Assembly: GCA_013400975.1 (NCBI GenBank)
Contig: WBMZ01012191.1
Location: 60,183 to 124,182, forward strand
Reading direction: 5' to 3'
Origin: Atrichornis clamosus
Taxonomy: Eukaryota; Chordata; Aves; Passeriformes; Menuridae
DNA length: 64,000 nucleotides
Shown: positions 25,301 to 35,900 of the stretch, one piece after another
Layout: each line of letters opens with the position of its first letter
Position numbering within the stretch: the stretch's first letter is position 1
Made by a program: the position numbers and the translations under genes
Notes under the pieces: model-generated
What the model was told of the DNA's origin: nothing
The model's database searches: none
Seen by the model: only the letters and a program-made list of their open reading frames with translations

Positions 25301-26031
25301 TAGGATTTTTCCCTGCAGAATAGAAGGTACTGCAATTAAGAGCAGAAACGTCTTCAAATTGTTTATTCTTAGAATTTGTATAGCAGCATGCCTTTAAAGA
25401 GCAGTTTGTTGTGCTCAGAATTATACAACTCCTATAAAACAGCTGGTTTAGATGACTGTTCAAATGCCTAAGGAAGTATCTTACCCAAGAACTCTATTAA
25501 AATGCATCAGCTACCTGACAAAAAATGAGACAGAAAAAATTTAGTCCTGTTCTGTTTTTTAAATGTTGGTGAAATCTTAATTTTTGGAGCTATTTCTCAT
25601 ACGTTCTATGGTTCTGTTTTATCTAAACCAGTTAATAAAGACAGATCACTTTATGGCATGCTTTCTGGGGTGATGGGTTGGTACAAGTGCCTAACTTGAG
25701 CCAATTGAAAACTTACTTAAAAAAGGGGCAAAGATGCTCACACCTCTATTCTAAAAATTGCAGAGACAAGATAGGCATATAAAAATTGAAACAATAAAAT
25801 TTCCAGGAGTTGGTTGGAAGTCATATCCTGTAATGCTAAGAATATTATTTTGTTGTAAAATCATTTTATCTTTGGTAGGACAAAGATAACAATAAAGAGG
25901 ATCAGAATTCAGAAACTGACAAGGAAGTAGACAATAGAGATACACAAAGGACAGATGAAGTCAAACTGCAACAGAACGGGAACTGTCAACTAAACGAAGA
26001 AAACCTCTCAATTAAAATGGAAGAGGTTTAA
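1171..26031 (+). CDS. SREK1: SREK1, splicing regulatory glutamic acid/lysine-rich protein 1 (5' end missing)
   Basis: Nuclear SR-family splicing regulator (SRrp86/SFRS12) that modulates splice-site choice by binding RNA and other SR proteins. Exons: 1171-1304, 8925-9040, 10370-10534, 11539-11717, 12319-12449, 13673-13787, 16197-16316, 18524-19045, 24181-24276, 24719-24854, 25879-26031. They join in phase with GT-AG borders into one frame of 621 residues, counted from the first complete codon (AAC at 1172). Residues 1-44 are the end of RRM1. Residues 45-130 are a Pro/Leu/Gly-rich linker. RRM2 spans about 129-205, with RNP2 VYVGNL and RNP1 RFAFVEFA. A helix (KELEEVMKRVREAQSFISAA) follows, then RS repeats (243-320), a Lys/Glu/Asp/Arg block (321-475), more RS (476-571) and a conserved tail ending NEENLSIKMEEV. 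The order and much of the sequence match human SREK1 as I know it; the related SRSF11 has no second RRM. The start codon is outside the window. Confidence 0.96.
4912..4935. repeat. (GT)n microsatellite
   Basis: A T-run followed by about nine GT units and then TATGTATATAT, in a SREK1 intron. Confidence 0.8.
8525..8640 (+). other. SREK1: candidate alternative/poison exon of SREK1
   Basis: The block follows GTGATGCAG and is followed by GTGACC, a possible though weak donor. It contains seven CpG dinucleotides in about 95 bases inside an intron that is otherwise almost CpG-free, which suggests selective retention. If spliced after 1304, the frame reads GAA G|CC AAC ACG AAC GGT TGT CAT GTG TAA, so inclusion stops the RRM1 reading frame after eight more codons. 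The next coding exon holds the Met of MTSLMPGAG, the start I recall for the short mammalian isoform, so this block could belong to the 5' leader of that isoform. It may also be unspliced conserved DNA. Confidence 0.35.
8925..9040 (+). CDS. SREK1: SREK1 exon: linker after RRM1
   Basis: Acceptor TTCTTCAG, donor GTAAGT. Codes for KIPDEAKALSLLAPAPTM, then TSLMPGAGLLPIPTPTPLTT. The internal ATG of MTSLMPGAG (residue 62 of the visible protein) is the start I recall for the short (508-residue) human isoform that lacks RRM1. Enters in phase 1, leaves in phase 0. Confidence 0.95.
9041..10369 (+). other. SREK1: SREK1 intron
   Basis: AT-rich intron between GTAAGT and TTTTCCAG. I see no repeat or extra exon in it. 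Confidence 0.8.
10370..10534 (+). CDS. SREK1: SREK1 exon: linker and start of RRM2
   Basis: A 165-bp, phase 0-0 exon. Codes for LGVSLGTLGAIPAAALDPNI..., then KIDEIRRTVYVGNLNSQ. VYVGNL is the RNP2 motif of RRM2. Acceptor TTTTCCAG, donor GTAGCC followed by a T-run. Confidence 0.96.
10535..11538 (+). other. SREK1: SREK1 intron
   Basis: AT-rich intron within the RRM2 coding region. Nothing recognised. Confidence 0.8.
11539..11717 (+). CDS. SREK1: SREK1 exon: core of RRM2
   Basis: Codes for TTTADQLLEFFKQVGEVKFV..., then QPTRFAFVEFADQNSVPRAL and GDRPLK. RNP1 (RFAFVEFA) is intact, so RRM2 should bind RNA. Acceptor TTTCTAG, donor GTAAGG; leaves in phase 2 inside the Lys codon. Confidence 0.97.
11718..12318 (+). 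other. SREK1: SREK1 intron
   Basis: 600-bp AT-rich intron. Nothing recognised. Confidence 0.8.
12319..12449 (+). CDS. SREK1: SREK1 exon: end of RRM2 and helical segment
   Basis: Acceptor TAATTTAG, donor GTAGGT. Codes for INHSNNAIVKPPEMTPQAAA, then KELEEVMKRVREAQSFISAA and IEP. The charged amphipathic helix is shared with SRSF11 (recalled). Leaves in phase 1 and joins AG TCT GGA at 13673; an alternative partner may be 12857. Confidence 0.96.
12450..13672 (+). other. SREK1: SREK1 intron containing a candidate exon
   Basis: AT-rich intron between GTAGGT and CCTCTCAG. Its main content is the open, splice-compatible block at 12857-12945 described separately. Confidence 0.8.
12857..12945 (+). other. 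SREK1: candidate alternative SREK1 exon with in-frame stop
   Basis: The block follows CTTTATCTGCAG and is phase-compatible with the exon ending at 12449 (G|CA). It stays open for 29 codons, ADEFCLSCADSRLRILIANG..., ending IRERIWDKY and TAA at 12943. The acceptor is a CAGCAG tandem (NAGNAG), so the first Ala would be optional. The block also has CpGs (TCGAG, ACGC, ACGA) unlike the surrounding intron. Using it would give a protein with RRM2 but no RS or E/K domain, or send the mRNA to nonsense-mediated decay. SR-family genes often carry such exons; I do not remember this one with certainty in other species. A possible weak donor is GTAAAG at 12951. Confidence 0.45.
13673..13787 (+). CDS. SREK1: SREK1 exon: first RS segment
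   Basis: Acceptor CCTCTCAG, donor GTAGGT. Codes for ESGKSSERKGGRSRSHSRSE, then SRSSSKSRSRRKRSHSKH and the first two bases of an Arg codon. This is the start of the arginine/serine domain that SR kinases would phosphorylate (family knowledge). Confidence 0.96.
13788..16196 (+). other. SREK1: SREK1 intron
   Basis: 2.4-kb AT-rich intron. Nothing recognised besides an A-run near 14511. Confidence 0.8.
16197..16316 (+). CDS. SREK1: SREK1 exon: second RS segment
   Basis: Acceptor CATATAG, donor GTGAGT. Codes for SRSGNRSLSRHKDRRRSRSP, then LKKRSRSTERRKSRSRSRS. It is in phase with both neighbours, splitting Arg codons at each border, which keeps the RS register. Confidence 0.95.
16317..18523 (+). 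other. SREK1: SREK1 intron
   Basis: 2.2-kb intron. It holds a 73-bp LTR remnant at 16463-16535; otherwise nothing recognised. Confidence 0.8.
16463..16535 (+). mobile_element. 73-bp remnant of an avian ERV LTR (both ends, no middle)
   Basis: Starts TGGTCTTGGCTAGGATAGAG followed by TTAATTATCTTTCTTGTAG, the 5' end of the LTR family also seen at 22434 and 23118. It finishes with GGGGTTAAATGGTCACA, which resembles that family's 3' end (GGGGTTAAACCAC-). The whole interior is missing. No clear target duplication is visible. Confidence 0.45.
18524..19045 (+). CDS. SREK1: SREK1 exon: Lys/Glu/Asp/Arg-repeat domain
   Basis: Large 522-bp exon after TTTTCACAG. It codes for 174 residues of alternating K/R and E/D (units such as KEKERD, RDKDRD, KDKEKE), then KKDKRSRTPPRSYSSSRRSR and SSSR. 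This is the Glu/Lys-rich region that gives the gene its name; in SRrp86 it inhibits other SR proteins (family knowledge). The DNA is a purine-only GAGAAA/GACAAG array, prone to length change. It looks longer than the human block I remember (about 120 residues). The donor is GTTTGT, a weaker GT site. Confidence 0.95.
20620..21470 (+). mobile_element. old CR1 LINE fragment
   Basis: Matches the end of the CR1 reverse-transcriptase ORF and its 3' region in order: GAGGCCAATACTGTTGAAC, GAGTGCACCC-TTGGCAAATTAGCAG, -GGAGGACACATCTAAAATCC-, AGGCTGAGGAGCATCTTAG, and a tail around GACTAAGTGATCTTCAGAGC. Many substitutions and indels mark it as much older than the copy at 47770. Confidence 0.75.
22434..22627 (+). 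mobile_element. internally deleted solo LTR (+ orientation)
   Basis: Begins TGTCTTAGTTTTGACCGAGA and TTAATTTTCTTCTTAGCAGC, the 5' end of a common avian LTR family. It jumps to the family's 3' region (TTCTCCTCCCCAGTGGTGGG ... GAGTGAGC ... CTTAGTTG) and ends GGTTAAACTGTGACA. Length is 194 bp. It abuts an inverted copy of the same family. Confidence 0.55.
22628..23118 (-). mobile_element. solo LTR of the same family (- orientation)
   Basis: On the - strand it starts at 23118 with TGTCCTGGTTTTGGCTGGGA and TAAAGTTACTTTTC, then GGTACAGTGCTGTATTTTGG, ACCCAAACTGGCCAGAAGGA, TATTCCATACC and GTGCATCACTTG, the usual order for this LTR. The 3' end is degenerate, and its boundary with the + oriented copy near 22628 is approximate. 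Confidence 0.6.
24181..24276 (+). CDS. SREK1: SREK1 exon: third RS segment
   Basis: Acceptor GGTCCTGTAG, donor GTCAGT. Codes for ERRKRKSRSPSKSPKTSKTA, then KRKSSRTPSPR. It contains RTPSP/RSPS sites typical of SR-protein kinases. Splits Arg codons at both ends. Confidence 0.94.
24277..24718 (+). other. SREK1: SREK1 intron
   Basis: 442-bp AT-rich intron. Nothing recognised. Confidence 0.8.
24719..24854 (+). CDS. SREK1: SREK1 exon: basic/acidic C-terminal segment
   Basis: Acceptor TTGAAACAG, donor GTAAGC. Codes for NKKEKKRERDTNNERRERER, then STSKKKSSKEKEGKEKSDKS and TTTLK. It aligns with the recalled human segment containing RRERERSTS. Leaves in phase 0. Confidence 0.95.
24855..25878 (+). other. 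SREK1: SREK1 intron
   Basis: 1-kb AT-rich intron. Nothing recognised. Confidence 0.8.
25879..26031 (+). CDS. SREK1: SREK1 last coding exon
   Basis: Acceptor CTTTGGTAG. Codes for DKDNNKEDQNSETDKEVDNR, DTQRTDEVKLQQNGNCQLNE and ENLSIKMEEV, with TAA at 26029-26031. The NGNCQLNEENLS tail is a strong SREK1 signature; the last residues differ from the human end I remember. Confidence 0.96.
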   Translation, partial: DKDNNKEDQNSETDKEVDNRDTQRTDEVKLQQNGNCQLNEENLSIKMEEV

Positions 26032-26965
26032 AGCAAAGAATGGACTTCTGATTCAACTAAGGAATGAAATCCAAAGCGTTTTATTTCCCAGAATGAGGAA
26101 GAAAATGTCTAAACAATCAACCTGAACGTGTTGATAGTACTAGTAGCTCCTCCAATTCTTGTGATAGCTTCGTTGTCTTCTTGCTGTAAAGCAAGAGAGC
26201 ACGGACCAGTAGTTATACCATGAAAAGGTAGATGCCATCAGAACTGTTCATCTCTGAAAATCCATGCATTTCCATGATGGCTGTACTTACTTGTAAAACG
26301 ATTTATGTTAAGTTTTGCTATAAGCTGTTACAAATAAGTAGAAACTGAAAGATGTAAACCTGTACTTCCCAAAAAAAGCTGAAGATATGCATTGAAGGTT
26401 GTTTAAAATACTGCTTGTTGATGACTTTTGTATTGTTTTTCCCTGTGGGTTAAAAAAAAATCCACCAAAAGTTCAATGTGTGCTGTTTGATGTGCTTGGA
26501 AATGGTGCATAAATATACACACTTTCTTTCCTTGTGAATGGCAATTGTAGGGAAAGGGGATTTAAGCATAAACATGGTTTTAACTGTTTTTATGTTAGAT
26601 ACTCACAGATTAGTATGTTTTTCATTTGCTTATTGCTTGAGATTCTTTGGGTTTATTATTTAAAGTAATTTCTTACTAATATCCCTGAAGTTAATATTTC
26701 TTTTAAAGTATTTGAACAATGCATGCTCTTTTTCTGTTCCTAAAAGGAACATTGCCATGTTACATATTCTAGGTTATCTTACAGGATTATTTTGGAGTTG
26801 CTTTGTTTTGTTTTGTTGTTTTCTTTGTCCTAAGAGAAGTGAGCACATCTATATGATGATACCAGAACTTACAGCTTTGTTTTGAAATGTACTGCAGTGT
26901 GTCTGTTCAGCTGAAAATAGTACAGGTGCCATTAAGAAAATAAATTTTTCTTTTTTGTTAAAAAA
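26032..26965 (+). other. SREK1: SREK1 3' UTR (proximal form)
   Basis: Follows the stop codon directly. An AATAAA at 26939-26944 is followed by a T-rich tract and an A-run, so cleavage near 26960 is likely. A second AATAAA at 27700-27705 could end a longer form. The 3' boundary is inferred. Confidence 0.6.
26939..26944 (+). terminator. SREK1: poly(A) signal AATAAA for SREK1
   Basis: Canonical hexamer about 0.9 kb after the stop, followed within 15 bases by TTCTTTTTTGTT, a suitable downstream U/GU-rich element. Confidence 0.55.
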
Positions 26966-29900
26966 ATACGGGAGCACAAGCAGAAGCTTTAGTGCCTTCT
27001 TTAAATGTGGTATTTTCTAGAAATGTATATGTGCTGTTACGCATTTTCAGCTAAATCTTATATGATCTCTCTTGCTATTTTGCCACCACCATACTGTAGA
27101 CAAGAATGCAAATGACTTGTCAGAATGGTTGTTTGATTCACTTTTTAAAATACTGAAACTCCATTTTACTTTTATTTTTTATTCTTAGAAGAGATTTATA
27201 AATGAGAGAAAAGATGTAATTTGGGGTCCACCACTGTACAAAAGTAGTAGCGGAATACAAAGTGTGTTCTGATCACCTGCATCAAAGAAAGCCCTTAAGA
27301 CATTTAATCTACATTTGGATGGCCTTAATTGTTACCTGTCTGTTATTTTCTCTGATATGTGGTTTGGTGGTATAAAAGGAATTGGATGCAAAGAAGTGAG
27401 GGATAAATAATTTGAGGAAGAAAGTTCTAATTTACACAGGGCTTTCATAGGAGAGGTTCTTTTATCATTCTTTGTGAAGAAAACATGTAGGAAGAGAATG
27501 ACAAAACAGGTATTTTGTCAAGGTAAAACATGACTTGTGTTCTCTTAGCTAATTTAATTGGTTACGTGAGATTTCTGAAAAGTCATACCTTTAAAATCTA
27601 AGTATACCTAAAATCACATAGATTATTTTTAGTACAACTTAATGCAATCAAATTACTTAATTGCCTTACCTCATGGGAAGTCTTCTTTATTTCAGTTAAA
27701 ATAAAAGATTAATAGTATATTGGCTATTTGCTTGCCATTTTTTTTCATTTGCATAGTAAATTCTTTTAGTGGAAGGGAAGCATATTACAGGGAATGAAAC
27801 CTAAGGTAATGAAATCCAGTTATATTGTGAAGCTGCTTAATCACTCTTCATTTTTAATAAGATTTAATGTTCTTGCCACTGTGTACATTTAAGACTACAG
27901 AAAATGCTTTACCATGTAAAGTATACACAGCCATTTTTGTGATGTTTAAGCCACATGCTGTTGGCTGGGAAAAGCTAATTCTGATAAAAGAACTAAAAAT
28001 CTGTATGCTTACAGGAAGACTGTGAAGGATTTTGTCTTGCAACAACAGCTGTCTTATTTATGATGTGTAAGTAGCATAGAGCAAAGAGATTGTTTGTATA
28101 CTTGTTACCTTTGGTACCATTTCACTAATAAAAAGTATTTTAGAGGGAAGTTTCTGCTGGTACATACTTACTAAAGGAATATTTTTAGACCATCTGGTTT
28201 TACTCATAGAGCTTCTTGGATTTGAAATGTGGATGCTAGTGAAAATATACATGTATTATTCATGGTATCTTTGAAAAGCTAAGTTTCTCCTTTGGGAAGA
28301 ACTAGCATTCTTTAAGTGTATCATGTTTAACTGGTATTAGTTTGATTTCTTGAGTTTTGTTATCCTGAAATTGCATAGCTCTATATTAGTTATAGAATAT
28401 GTAAAGGATTGTGTGCACTTAGGTGAGAAACATGCCTTTGGAAATTAATAGTTAAGAATGGCAGCCTTAACTTACCAGCTGGCTTATCATGTGTGTGAGG
28501 GTGTGTGCAGCACATTGTTATATTGTATATTAATTATAGTTCCCTTACAAATAGTGTTTCAGTTTTTTTAGTTTGTTTGGTTTGGTTTTTTTTAAAGTTA
28601 AATCCGAAGCAACCAGCCACCAAACACACACATTTCCTCCCCACCTCAAGTCATATTTTCCTGCAAATACGGTATTTTCTGGTTTTGTCTTGTAAATACT
28701 GTGCAGATCTGGGAGGTAGTTAAGATCTCTCCCTTCTTATCAGGTGTTTTATGGTTCCTCTCTTCCTGAAAAGCAACTCCTGGAGGTCTATTACTCTGTA
28801 AAATACCCATTTCTTCAGAGGATGGCTCATTTTCAAACTTAGTAGCACAGTCATTAAGTTCCATCTTGCTCCTCCAGGATTGTGTGCATCATCCATTGAA
28901 TGTGTCCATCCTCAATGTCCATTGTCTTCCTCATTAACAAGCTTGCATGCTGAGCTGCTGTGTCAGACCATTTGGTTTTGCGCTTTAAACATGGGATTAT
29001 ATTGAATTAGAGGTTTTGAGAACAGTGTAGTTCTTGATCGCTGTATTGTTTCACATCTGAATCAGCCTTTATTTGAAAATGTAATTGCTCAAAAAAGTGA
29101 TGATATGGTGCCATTTTGCTAAGAGCATGTGAAGCACATATGCATAAGCTTCCATTAGTGCCCATAGCTATTTCCCAGCAGTGTTTCTGGATAACAGGCA
29201 GGATTTTTCTTTGCATTTTGAAAGAAGAAGCAGAAAAGGACTGCCTGGTCAATGAAACAGGATTTTAAGCTCAAAATAAAGGGTATAACTTAAATTCATC
29301 GAAGTCAATGGATTTACACAGGTATGAGGGATGGAATTTTGATTGCAAACACTGATAGTAGTATGGTATGTAAAGAATATTAATTTTTATACGTCAGAAT
29401 TGTAATTGGGGATAATGAACGCACTTGGTTAGAAACTAGAAATACCTGGAGAATACCTGAGAAATTGGTGAGATGTGGGTTCTGGCTATTAATGACCTGC
29501 TAATTTTTTTGATGGCAATTTCAGATAGATAGATACATCTGAACTATCCTTATATTAGGTGGCTGACAGCAGCGGCCGATGCACAGCTTGAATCCTGAAA
29601 TGAGCTGTGGACATTTCAGTATGTTTGCTCCAACTAAGTTAAATTCTGCAGTCTGTAGCTTGCTTTGCATAGCTTTGGAGTATTCTCTGGCCCAGTTATG
29701 TCTCAGGTGATACCTGAAATTACTCTGAAACTCTTGAGATCTGTTACATAGTAGCTTCTCTCTGTTGCCTTTAGCTTTCACTGGTCTCTTAACAATAGTT
29801 ACGAGATTAGATAATTCTGGTTTGGTTTTTTTTGGTGTAAGAAGGAGATACTAAGTAAAGCCTGCTTTGTATGTTATAAATTATTGTATACGTCTTACCT

Positions 29901-32900
29901 GTCCTTATTAAGCAGTTATTTTTCATTTACATGTATGACCATTGCAAACAGTAATGCCATAGTGGTTGTGTATTGTCTGCTTTTAGGTCTGAAGCATCTC
30001 TGCATTGCTGTCTTTTTGTTAGTTTGTAATGAAACAAGATCACAGCTCATGTACTGTTAGAGGGGAAAAAAAATCCAAACAAAATAATCTAGATTTTGTA
30101 AATGTTAGTGTGATAATAGCATTGTAGTGGTGAAAACAATCTTAAAGATGTGAATTCTTAATAATCATCTGAGGTATATGACACTTGGTGGTACTTTCAA
30201 TTTTATAGCAATCAATTATTGCCTTTGGTGTTAACATCATTTTAAAAGTGAAAATTTAACTTAGTGGCATAAATGCTGAGATCTGTAAATGGCTAAAGTA
30301 GTGTAAATCAACACTTAGTTCAGAGAGATGTAGTTTTCTCACCAGAGACTGGAGTTTGGAGAGTTGAATACATGTAGGTATCGTTATGTGTTAAGGAGAA
30401 TCTAAAGTTTAGTTTCATTTGCTGATAGTAAACAGAACAGAAGTTTTCAGCTTTTACTTTAGCTTTATTTTTGTATGTTGAAAAGTATAATTAAAATTGT
30501 ATTGAAAACTAAAAGCACTGTACAAAAGGGGTTTTTTTTTTAATGTAAGAGAACCACACTTTCACTTGTTAAATTTTAGACTTCTAAAAAATGTCATTGC
30601 ATGCAGTATTTAGTTTTATTTCAAATTCAAGAATATGTTGTTTGTAGGTAAGTCTCATTGCAGGATGTGAGCATGTTAGCACAGGGGTTTCTTTTATATT
30701 CTGTTAAATGTAAAACAGGTTGATAAACTTGTCTAACCATGTGTGGAAGCAGCTGCTTTCCCATTAGTTTGAGGAGATGCAGCTGTTAACTCTTCGACTT
30801 AGTATTAAGTAAATACTGCAGTTGAGAAGCTGTTTACAAACCTCGGTTTTCAGTGTTTTCTGAACATAGGAGCTCTTACTATCTAAGAGGGAAAAAAAGG
30901 GAGTTTTTATTCTCATGACAGTCATTTTCAAGATTGTTGAGCTTAATACAGGAGAACATGGACAGCAAAAATGAGGGGTTTAGCTCCTTATACTGTTCTG
31001 GAAAGTTGCAGCTTACACTTTTAAAAAAAATTGTTGCATTTTTTTGGTTCTTCTAGTGCCAAATTTGACGTGAGTTCAGAGATTTTTGGTGTACAAAGTT
31101 TGTTCTAATCTTTTTAAGGAAATTATGATTTTTCCATTGAAAAGGCCATATATGTCTTTTTTGGCCTGAAAGACTTACCAACAAAGGTAAAAGAATAATT
31201 TCATCTTCTTTCACACAGTTCTTGGTATCATTATTGAGGCTGCCAGTTAACTGGCTTTCTTAGAAGAAGTTGTTGCGCTGTTCCTTTCCTAGTGCAAAGA
31301 TTTACAACTACTGCTGCACTGATGAGTGAGTCACAGGCCACTTAGAAATTGCTACATTGAGAAGCCATCATTGACATAATAATCAAAGGAATGAGTGATC
31401 TGACCTGGAAGCATCAAGAGAGGAATTTAACATGCAGAGATTACGTAGCCCAACAGTGGGCCCTTCCTGGTGTTTTCCCCACCAATACGGCAGCTGTATC
31501 TAATTTGTTACACAAAAGAGCACCTATCACAGTCTGGGTTCAGATACACCTGCGGAACCTAAGCACCACAGCAGCAAAAATGTTATTTCCCTTCTCTAAA
31601 TTTGATGTTTCTGATAAATCATGTAGGTATTCTGATATTTCTGATAATAATGTAGGTATTCTAAGTTTAATTAGCAGGTAACCAAACTTGTGCGATGTTG
31701 GGTAGAGTATATTTTTGCATTGATGAAACAACTATGAAATGGTACATGTAAAGAAATGTCAAATACTATTATGTTGTTGTTATTTTCATAAATAAACCAT
31801 GTCCCAAAGTTTTAATGGTGTCATAAACTCACTTCCACTAATTTTGGATGAGATACAGCAAATGACTTTGAAGCAATTCTCTGTCCTCTGGGCTTCATCT
31901 GCCCCAGAGTCAAGTGCTTTGATACTACGTTTTTTGCACTGATACTAACAAGAATGTTACAGGAGAGGTGATAAGGGGTTAAGTAATTGAATATATCATC
32001 ACTGTTTAGTTACAGAGGACCCTTCTGAATCCCATGTGAGCAGGGGATTTTCTTCTGCAGAGGAAGCTACCATAGTTCAGCAGAGAGTATAGCTTTCAAA
32101 CAGTAAATGAGTAAGTGTGACTGTACAGAAGACTACATCAAAGTAGGATCAGGAGTTCAGTCAGAGCTTCTAACATAACAGTACCTATCAATTTATTGCC
32201 ATGGATATTTTCATATTAAAATTCTCTTTTCAATGCTTAAGCTTCTCAACTGCTTTGTGTAATAATCTAAATAGCAATGATTAAGGAGCAAAAGCTTGAG
32301 ATGTGCTTCTCAACTGACTAACTTGCTCATTAATGATCTGATCTTGTGATTTTTGAGATCAGTCATGCTTGTAATGAGGCTTGTGTCTGGTTTAGCTCCC
32401 ACAGATCAGGTGATTTAGTCACCACATCTGTGTTCTGGATAACTGCATTTCACCATTCTGTTCCTCTCTGAATGTGAGAGCAGGGAAAAACAGATCTGAG
32501 AAAAACATTGAGATGACTTTGGAATGGTTCAAAATCATTTACTACAGAGGAGAGGGGCCAGCCTCTACATAAGATGGTAACTGGGTACTCATGGTAATTG
32601 TAAAAGTGTTATTTGGTCTATCCAAGATTCATTTGTATTAGCAAATTTGGTCACTAAGATCTTCAGAACTGTGATATGTTTGTTTTCTTATGCTTGGTTT
32701 GCTGCCTAATTTCCAAAGAGAATGTACAGATGACAGCAGTACATTTATATGGTTTGGGCCTGGGGGAGCTGGAGGCTGCTTTATAGGGCCATCTCTCAGA
32801 TAATGTGGGACACACAGTAAGTTGCCGTAATACTCTGTTCTTCACTCTTCCAATTTTGTATCAGAACTTGGAGTACTCAGTTCGTTCAACCAAAGTGTGT

Positions 32901-35900
32901 CAATGCTGAATTAATTAACTTGAAGTATACTTCAGAATCTTTTGATGGCAGAAGGTGTTAGACCTGGATCATTGCATTGCGCTGAATGCATTAGAAATGG
33001 GCATTTATGGTGCTTTTATGGCTAGATGAAGGATGGTAGACAAGTGTTACATAAGATAATTCATCTTAGTAAATCAGATTCCTTTTTATCATTTTTACCT
33101 ATGAAAATCTATAGTTGTAAGAACTGTAGTAATTCAGTAGGTGATAACAAAACATATAAATCCTACTACTCTTATTTAATAACTCTTCTGTCAGATCTGT
33201 AACTCTTCCAATAGTAGCTCGTAACTGCCAATGGAGAGAGTAGTGTATCTCCTTTGAAGTGGCTACATGGCTTCTGTGTCATCTTGTTCCTGTAAGATTA
33301 GAAAGTTTTGCCTTTATGTTCCTTATCAAGAGAGTTGAATAGAGATTTATAAAGACCATAAAGGCAAAAAATTACTATTTTAGAAGCTGTATCAGCCCTT
33401 CCAGATCATGGTTTTCAAGAGCTACATAAAAGCAGGCAAGCATCATTCCTAACTCTCTCCTCTTATAAAGAGATAACTGTTCAAGCCTTCTGGTAGCACT
33501 GTTGATTCATCTTCTGACTTACAGGCAGACCCTTGAGATACAAAATGCCTAACGTTAGTGATCAGACATCTCTGGATATGATGATTATTTATACCATGTA
33601 AACTTGCTTCTGCTTGGTGCTTAACTAATTGCAAGCTGTGACAATGTTTGGGTGGAGGAGGGTTTCGGGATTGGGGATGGGGGTAAGTACTGTGTATGGC
33701 TCAGTCTCCACATTCCTTCTTGTATTATGAAGATGTGAATTATGAATTAAGGAATCTTTGAGTTGGATTGGAATACCAATCTGGAAGACCAGACATGTAA
33801 ATCATGAAGGATTAATGACTGTACTGGTTGAAGAGGACTGCATGTGTGGAAGTAGGTTGTTGCAGCGTGAGACAGAGGAATGAAAATAGTTTGCAGTGAG
33901 GCCCTGCTGTAAGGTGGGTGCTTAGGCAGAATGCTGATCTACTGCTTGTACAGAAACATAGCTTTACTACTCTGAATTGATAACCTTTAACACAAGCTTT
34001 CCAAAAAGCTCCTGGTGTGCTTGCTTTTGGATCACTGTGCTACTGTCGAGAAGATAACTTTTCCATCTCTGGAAATCAATACTTTGAATCAATAGCTAGT
34101 AAACTTCTTTTTAAAATATGTTTCTGTGCATCACTTACCAAGACTTTCCAGATCACAGTCTTGGATTTGCTGTAGCAGTACATTACTTTGAAAATGTTAC
34201 CCTTGTTGCTGAGAACACAGGCTGCTTGTATCAGCCAAGAGAGAAATCTCCAAGAAAGGTTCAAGCCCCTGAAGACTTTTTGAGGGAATTACAGTGGAGA
34301 AACAAAAATGTTGAAGCCAGAATCAGTCCTGGAATTTCAGAAAATGAAGTGGGTTAGCCAGTGTAGGAATAGCTAGTGTAGGAAGAACATCTTCTGGAAG
34401 CTAGGCTATTCTGCACTGCAGTATAAAATTCAGTGTCGGAGCACCCCCTCCTGAGCTATTGCAGTTAACGTTTCAGGTAGTGTTTTAAATACTGCATATT
34501 TAGACATAGAGTGAGCTACAGGCTTTGTTACAAGCCTACTGCAAAGCATCACTATTAGAATTCCACTGCTGTTTTTGCACCCTAATGCAATAGTAATCTC
34601 CGAAAATGCACTGGAATGTGATGTACCTACCTATATATTAATAGGAGATATGCAATGTACAGGTGGTAGGAGTCATATTTAAAATAGATTTGTTTTAACT
34701 TTGGTGTTATGCCTAGTTCATTACCTAGTGCCTTGTACCAACACGTTGGGATTGGGGCTGATGTATGTTGGAGGTTTGCGTTTAAAAACATGCAGTTAAT
34801 TAACTGATGAAATGTATTTGGAGGGCGGAAGGTAAATTAGAATGCCTGTCAGCAGGCAGGGGATTTTATTTATTCCAAATACAGAGAAAATGAAGTAAAT
34901 CAGAGCTCTGTAGTCCTTACTGCAGTGCAGTTTATGACTGCACTGAGAGTTTTGCCAGCGAAGAAACGGGCTGGGAACTGTAAGGTTGGATTCTGTAACA
35001 TGGCATTAGGCAGAGTACCATGATGCCAGTGAGCAGAACTGGGCCACCTGGGCCGCACAGCTGGTTCCATTTCCAAGACGTAATGACAGTGCAAGTGTAG
35101 GGGTGTCAGGAGAAAAAACAGTATATCTTTCATTTTCTTCCTAATGCTTGGAGCTCCGTTACCTTGTTCTCTGCATCCAGACTGTCCTTTTTGTTCCTTG
35201 AAGATTTCAAATAACCAACCAGTATTATTAAAAAACCCAACCATAAAAACCCATCTAGAAAAGCAAAACCAAGCAACAAACCAAGACATAACTGTCCTTA
35301 GAAGTCGAACAAATAGTATTATTTTATGCCTGTGACTGGTTCTCCAGTGGTACTTCTCTGTGTACTAGGATCGGGTTTGGAGAGCAGAAAATGAGTTGCA
35401 TCCAGTATTACAAACAAAACAGAATAACTATTTGTCTGTAAAATATTTGGTGGATTCAGGACTTAAAGATCACTGCAGCCCTGCAACTTCAAATACACAA
35501 CTACGGAAAAAAAGAGGAGAAACCCTGATGCTTAAAAAATGTCAGAGTAAGAAATGTTAGCCTCAAAGCAATTGTATAATGGATTTATGAGTACATACAC
35601 AACACTTTTTGGAATTGCAGGACTCCTCAAGCATTGCAGTGGAGATATGGCCTATATATGGTCAATTCAAGTATATTGCCATACATTTGCTTTTCTTACA
35701 TATTTTTGTGAAATCAAGTGGGTCTTCTGATGAAGGTTGAATGAACATTAAAACCAAGTGAATAAAATCACATACTACTGGACTGTTTTAACTGTTTTTG
35801 GAGCTAGGGATTTTCTCAGCATCCACAAAATCTCTTATGTTAGTAGTGGAAATACTTGTTTTTTCTTAGTGGGATCTTTAATAGCAATGTTAATTTTCAA

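Noticed and set aside
34900..35289. 129-codon - strand open frame in the intergenic region
   Set aside because: The longest there, but no motif, no splice context and no recognised family; consistent with chance.
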